Positions 60,847 through 64,000 of a stretch of 64,000 nucleotides of DNA are shown here, piece by piece; the first letter of the stretch is position 1; every line of letters begins with the position of its first letter. This stretch comes from Kitasatospora phosalacinea (GTDB lineage: Bacteria > Actinomycetota > Actinomycetes > Streptomycetales > Streptomycetaceae), in NCBI RefSeq assembly GCF_000717185.1, contig NZ_JNYE01000008.1, positions 36,414-100,413 on the forward strand, read 5' to 3'. Position numbers and translations under genes: made by a program. The notes under the pieces are model-generated. The model searched no databases, was not told the origin of the DNA, and saw only the letters and a list, made by a program, of their open reading frames with translations.

Positions 60847-61472
60847 GCGAGCGTCTCCTTGGTGGTGGTGACCATCGCGCAGCGCGCGGCGGCGTAGTCG
60901 AGGGCGAGGCGGTGCGAGGCGGCGTCGAAGTCGGCGACGGCGTCGGCGACCAGGAACGGCCGGATGTCGTGGGTGAAGGCCTCGACGGCGGTCATCAGCA
61001 CGCCGACGTGGGCGTAGACGCCGCACAGCACCAGTTGGTCGCGGCCGTCGGCGCGCATCCGGTCGAGCAGGTCGGAGCGGAAGAAGGCGCTGTAGCGCCA
61101 CTTGGTGAGCCGCCAGTCGTCGGGGCCGGGGGTGAGCGTGTCGACCACTTCGCGGTCGGCGGGGTCGGTGCGCATGCCGGGGCCCCAGAAGTCCCGGAGC
61201 AGTCCGCGCTGTTCGGGCGTCATGTCGCCGGGCTGCGCGGTGTAGGCGACGGGCACGCCGAGCTCGACCGCCCGTTCGCGCAACTGGGCGGTGTTGTCGA
61301 GCAGTTCGCGTCCGGGTGCGGCGTCCGGCGGGAAGGGGCGGACGAAGTAGCGCTGCATGTCGTGGACGAGCAGGACGGCGCGGTCCGGGTCGAGGGTCCA
61401 CGACACGGTGTTGGCGGGCAGGTCGCCCGCGGTCGGCATCGGGTAGGGCGCGATGGTCGGAATGCCTGCCAT
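60843..61472 (-). CDS. PhzD-type isochorismatase
   Basis: 209 residues; hydrolyses the vinyl ether of 2-amino-2-deoxyisochorismate to 2,3-dihydro-3-hydroxyanthranilate. The catalytic Asp38 is in [14 protein letters not shown], Lys124 in [10 protein letters not shown], and the loop [17 protein letters not shown] is PhzD/EntB-type. The residue numbering and the opening ([19 protein letters not shown]) follow PhzD of phenazine producers closely. There is no carrier-protein domain, unlike EntB. ATG 61472 lies 51 bases after the EntA-type gene and its end overlaps the PhzE-type gene by four bases. Confidence 0.92.
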   Translation of the reverse strand: MAGIPTIAPYPMPTAGDLPANTVSWTLDPDRAVLLVHDMQRYFVRPFPPDAAPGRELLDNTAQLRERAVELGVPVAYTAQPGDMTPEQRGLLRDFWGPGMRTDPADREVVDTLTPGPDDWRLTKWRYSAFFRSDLLDRMRADGRDQLVLCGVYAHVGVLMTAVEAFTHDIRPFLVADAVADFDAASHRLALDYAAARCAMVTTTKETLA

Positions 61473-61522
61473 GGGTGGACGCTCCTGGGTGGGTCCGGTG
61501 AGGGGGTGGGAGGGGCCGCGGG

Positions 61523-62293
61523 TCAGGCGCCGAGGCCGGCGCCGCCGTCGACGGTGAGGTCGTGCAGGGTGATGTGGCCGGCCGCGTCGGAGAGCAGGAA
61601 GAGCACGGCGGCGGCGACGTCGTCGGGGGTGGCGAGCTTGTTCAGCGGGATGCCGATCCGGAACGCCTCGGGGCGGCCGCGCAGGGTGCCCTCGGAGCCG
61701 GTCTCGTCGTGCCACATCGAGGTGAGCATCGGGGTGTCGGTGGAGCCGGGCGCCACCAGGTTGCAGCGGATGCCGTACTTGGCGACCTCCAGTCCGAGGC
61801 TCTTGGTGAACATCGTGGCGGCGGCCTTGGACGCGGCGTAGGCGGCCATCTCGGCGCGCGGGGTGCGGGCGGCGTTGGAGGCGACGGTGACCAGGGCGCC
61901 GCGTCCGCGCGGGATCATCCGGTCGACGACGGCGCGGGAGACGTGGAAGACGCCGTTGACGTTGACGGCGAAGGTGGCCGTCCAGTCCTCGGTGGAGTAG
62001 TCGCGGACCTCGCCGAGGCGCAGCACCCCGGCGGCGTTGACCAGTTGGTCGATCGGACCGAGTTCGCGCTCGACCCGGTCGACGGTCTCGTCGACCGCCC
62101 GCCGGTCGCTGACGTCGGTCGGGTGGATGGTGACGGGGAGCCCTTCGGCGGTGAGCGCGGCCACCGCCGCGCGCAGCCCCGCCTCGTCGCGGTCGAGCGC
62201 GGCGACGGTGGTGCCCTGTTCGGCCAGGGCGCGGACGACGGCGGCGCCGATGCCGCCCGCGGCGCCGGTGACCAGGGCGATGGTGTCGCTCAT
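61523..62293 (-). CDS. EntA/DhbA-type 2,3-dihydro aryl dehydrogenase (SDR)
   Basis: A 256-residue short-chain dehydrogenase. It has the cofactor motif TGAAGGIG and the catalytic Ser139, Tyr152 and Lys156 in [20 protein letters not shown]. That run, with ARTPRxxMAAY, is the hallmark of EntA/DhbA dehydrogenases, which aromatise 2,3-dihydro-2,3-dihydroxybenzoate. Beside a PhzD-type enzyme it would instead oxidise 2,3-dihydro-3-hydroxyanthranilate to 3-hydroxyanthranilate, as proposed for benzoxazole-type pathways. ATG 62293 follows GGAGG. It is the second gene of the minus-strand operon. Confidence 0.92.
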   Translation of the reverse strand: MSDTIALVTGAAGGIGAAVVRALAEQGTTVAALDRDEAGLRAAVAALTAEGLPVTIHPTDVSDRRAVDETVDRVERELGPIDQLVNAAGVLRLGEVRDYSTEDWTATFAVNVNGVFHVSRAVVDRMIPRGRGALVTVASNAARTPRAEMAAYAASKAAATMFTKSLGLEVAKYGIRCNLVAPGSTDTPMLTSMWHDETGSEGTLRGRPEAFRIGIPLNKLATPDDVAAAVLFLLSDAAGHITLHDLTVDGGAGLGA

Positions 62294-62425
62294 GGCAGAC
62301 CTCCTCCGGACCGGCCGGGGGCCGGACCGCTCGTGGACTGGTGGTGGGTCAGTGGTGGATCGGTGGCGGGTGCGCGCCCAGCGGTCGCACGCTCGGTGTC
62401 GCGCGCCGGGCGGTCGGCCGCACAG

Positions 62426-62457
62426 GCGCTCCGGCGCTCCGGCACTCCGGCACTCCG
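62426..62457. repeat. 8-bp GCRCTCCG tandem repeat after the DAHP synthase gene
   Basis: Four 8-base units (two GCGCTCCG, two GCACTCCG) lie 12 bases past the stop of the DAHP synthase gene on the minus strand, inside the 176-base gap before the dehydrogenase gene. Confidence 0.88.
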
Positions 62458-62469
62458 GCGGGCGGCGGC

Positions 62470-63627
62470 TCAGGCGCGCCAGGCGGCGACGACGGTGCGG
62501 GCCTGGGCGGGGTTGAGCCGGGGGTCGCAGAGGCTGGTGTACTTGTCGCCGACGTGCGCGGCCGCGGCGTCGTCGGCGCACTCGGTGACGTCGTCGGGGG
62601 TGGTCTCCAGGTGCAGGCCCGCGGCGGTGCCGCCGGCCTCGCGGACGGCGTCCTGGAAGCTCCGGACCTCGTGGGCGACGGTGGCGACCAGGCGGGTCTT
62701 CGGGCCGCCGGGGGCGGTGAAGGTGTTGCCGTGCATCGGGTCGGTGAGCCAGGCCGCGGGGTGGCCGGCGTCCAGGGCGGCGCGCACCAGGGCGGGCAGC
62801 CGGTCGGCGACCCGGTCGGCGCCCATCCGGGCGATCAGGGTGAGCCGGCCGGGTTCGCGGTGCGGGTCGAGCCGGGCACAGAGTTCGCGCAGCTGCTCGG
62901 GGGTGGTGCCGGGGCCGATCTTGCAGGCGACCGGGTTGGCGACGGCGGCGAGCAGGGCGACGTGGGCGCCGTCCGGGTCGCGGGTGCGTTCGCCGATCCA
63001 CGGCCAGTGGGTGGAGCCGAGCAGGGTGGTGCCGTCGTCGTCCGTCCGGAGCAGTGGCTGTTCGTAGTCGAGCAGCAGGGCCTCGTGGCTGACCCAGACC
63101 GGCGGGCGGCGGGCCGGGTCGGGGCGGCCGAGGTGGGCGAGCGTCTCGGCGGCGGCGAGGTAGCAGGGCAGGATGCGTCCGGGGTCGGGGCGGCGCTGCT
63201 CGGGGTCGGGTTCGGGGCCGTTGACGAGGTGGCCGCGGTAGGCCGGGACTTCGCGGCCGTCGACGTGCTCGGTGGGCCGGGAGCGGGGTTTGGCGTACTG
63301 CCCGGCCAGGCGGCCGACCCGGAGGACGGGCAGGCCGCTGGTGGCGCCGAGGAGTCCGGCCAGGTCGTCGAGGAGGGCGGTCTTGCGGGCGACGTCCTCG
63401 GCCGTGCACTCGGCGGGGTCCTCGGCGCAGTCGCCGGTCTGCAGGACGAGGGCGCGTCCGGCGGCGGCCTCGGCGAGCAGGGTGCGCAGCTGCGCGGTGT
63501 CGGCGGGGTCGACGAGGGGCGGCAGGGCCGCCAGCGCGGTGCGGACGACGGGCAGCAGCGGGTCGTCGGCCCAGTCGGGCTGCTGGAGGGCGGGCCGGGT
63601 CGCCAGGGTGGGCGGGGCGGTGTCCAT
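62470..63627 (-). CDS. Class II 3-deoxy-7-phosphoheptulonate (DAHP) synthase
   Basis: A 385-residue plant-type (class II) DAHP synthase, the first enzyme of the shikimate pathway (phosphoenolpyruvate plus erythrose 4-phosphate). Hallmarks are LQTGDCAEDPAECT, VGRLAGQYAKPRSRPTE, WVSHEALLLDYEQPL, ACKIGPGTTPEQL, LIARMGADRV and the metal/His segment LTDPMHGNT. It is shorter than housekeeping copies (about 450 residues), like the PhzC-type duplicates in antibiotic clusters, which raise chorismate supply and usually escape feedback control. ATG 63627 follows GGGAGAC. It heads the minus-strand operon, and a 20-bp iteron array lies upstream. Confidence 0.93.
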   Translation of the reverse strand: MDTAPPTLATRPALQQPDWADDPLLPVVRTALAALPPLVDPADTAQLRTLLAEAAAGRALVLQTGDCAEDPAECTAEDVARKTALLDDLAGLLGATSGLPVLRVGRLAGQYAKPRSRPTEHVDGREVPAYRGHLVNGPEPDPEQRRPDPGRILPCYLAAAETLAHLGRPDPARRPPVWVSHEALLLDYEQPLLRTDDDGTTLLGSTHWPWIGERTRDPDGAHVALLAAVANPVACKIGPGTTPEQLRELCARLDPHREPGRLTLIARMGADRVADRLPALVRAALDAGHPAAWLTDPMHGNTFTAPGGPKTRLVATVAHEVRSFQDAVREAGGTAAGLHLETTPDDVTECADDAAAAHVGDKYTSLCDPRLNPAQARTVVAAWRA

Positions 63628-63810
63628 GGGTGTCTCCCAGGGCGTGGACGGTCCGGCTCGGGCGCGCGGGGAGGCGCGGGCGGGCGGCTCGGACGGGCGG
63701 CGCGGACGGGTGGCGGGCAGGTCCGGGCCGGGCCGTCCGGCGGTCCCACCGGCCGGGCTCGTGCCGATCCTGTGCGGTGCCACCGGTCCGGGCCAACGTC
63801 CGCCGCCGCA

Positions 63811-63870
63811 TTCCGTCAGGTAACCGGATACTCCATCAGGTGACGGGAGACTCCGTCAGGTGGGCGGTGC
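63811..63870 (-). promoter_or_regulatory. Three 20-bp direct repeats upstream of the DAHP synthase operon
   Basis: TCAGGT recurs at 63816, 63836 and 63856 within units TTCCGTCAGGTAACCGGATA, CTCCATCAGGTGACGGGAGA and CTCCGTCAGGTGGGCGGTGC, so the period is exactly 20 bases. On the coding strand of the operon the core reads ACCTGAYGGAG. It lies about 185 bases before the ATG at 63627. Direct repeats on one helix face suggest sites for a pathway-specific activator; 20-base spacing differs from the 11 or 22 bases usual for SARP heptamers. Confidence 0.75.
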
Positions 63871-63897
63871 GCGGGGGGCGGTGGGCGCGCAACGGGT

Positions 63898-63931
63898 CCG
63901 GCACCGTTCGGCGGTGGCCGAACGGTGCCGG
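63898..63931. terminator. Perfect 14-bp hairpin at the right edge
   Basis: CCGGCACCGTTCGG (63898-63911) pairs perfectly with CCGAACGGTGCCGG (63918-63931). It lies upstream of the DAHP operon promoter, so it probably terminates a gene beyond the right edge. From 63932 to 64000 only GC-rich GGGGTGG-type sequence is seen. Confidence 0.82.
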
Positions 63932-64000
63932 TGGGGTGGAGCAGGGGTCGGACGGGGTGCAGCGGGGGCTGGCGCGGGGCGGAGCGGGGCGGGGTGGGGT

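Noticed and set aside
58927..63627. Complete phenazine biosynthesis cluster
   Set aside because: PhzC-, PhzE- and PhzD-type genes are present, but no phzA/B, phzF or phzG homologue is in the window, and an EntA-type dehydrogenase is present instead.

Overview
The window is very GC-rich DNA. Its genes have strong third-position GC bias, AGGAGG-type Shine-Dalgarno sites, frequent GTG starts and many ATGA/GTGA stop-start overlaps. The gene families (SigE-type sigma factors, DHA2 transporters, ROK/xylA/xylB, ABC-F pairs, MMPL exporters) and a bldA-type TTA codon point to a Streptomycetaceae chromosome (Streptomyces or Kitasatospora). I see no rRNA, tRNA, CRISPR array, transposase or phage genes.

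Layout. 1-9.3 kb: a DHA2 exporter divergent from a LysR regulator with a TTA codon, an LLM flavin oxidoreductase, a GNAT, a disulfide-reductase-like flavoprotein divergent from a SigE-family sigma factor overlapping its membrane partner, and YceI. 9.4-20.3 kb: a minus-strand Pst-like ABC system (PstB, PstA, PstC) interleaved with a membrane-anchored PstS, a very large anchored receptor-like protein, two more secreted proteins and a sortase-fold protein that has lost its catalytic His and Cys. 20.6-24.8 kb: a pair of YegP-like proteins, a LacI regulator and a NodB deacetylase sharing an operator, and a cell-wall-anchored LAFTG protein with a duplicated leader element. 25-29.2 kb: xylose catabolism (ROK repressor, xylB, divergent xylA). 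29.3-34.1 kb: a TetR/AKR/quinone-reductase operon and a flavin monooxygenase/TetR pair, both with clear operator arrays. 34.4-41.4 kb: a tyrosine phosphatase, a dehydrogenase remnant, a stand-alone AICAR transformylase behind a ZTP riboswitch, an MMPL exporter, an NTF2-like protein and an amidase. 41.4-50.3 kb: a sigma / zinc anti-sigma / transmembrane / GH128 fusion divergent from a tiny Arg-rich ORF, a pair of ABC-F ATPases with a leader peptide, and a large secreted beta-helix protein with two discoidin domains under a GAGAGCGCTCTC operator. 50.6-53.5 kb: YbaK and leuA with a leucine-rich attenuator peptide.

53.6-63.9 kb looks like part of a specialised-metabolism cluster. A minus-strand operon encodes class II DAHP synthase, an EntA/DhbA-type dehydrogenase, a PhzD-type isochorismatase and a PhzE-type ADIC synthase, followed by an arylamine N-acetyltransferase. 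Facing it are an SRPBCC protein and two paralogous AMP-forming ligases. Together they should make and activate 3-hydroxyanthranilate or a close relative. The right edge may cut the cluster.

A recurring structural theme is short tandem repeats placed directly against stop codons (at least ten genes). Several promoters carry periodic operator arrays with 8, 10, 15 or 20 bp spacing. Function assignments come from motifs read by eye; no database search was possible.
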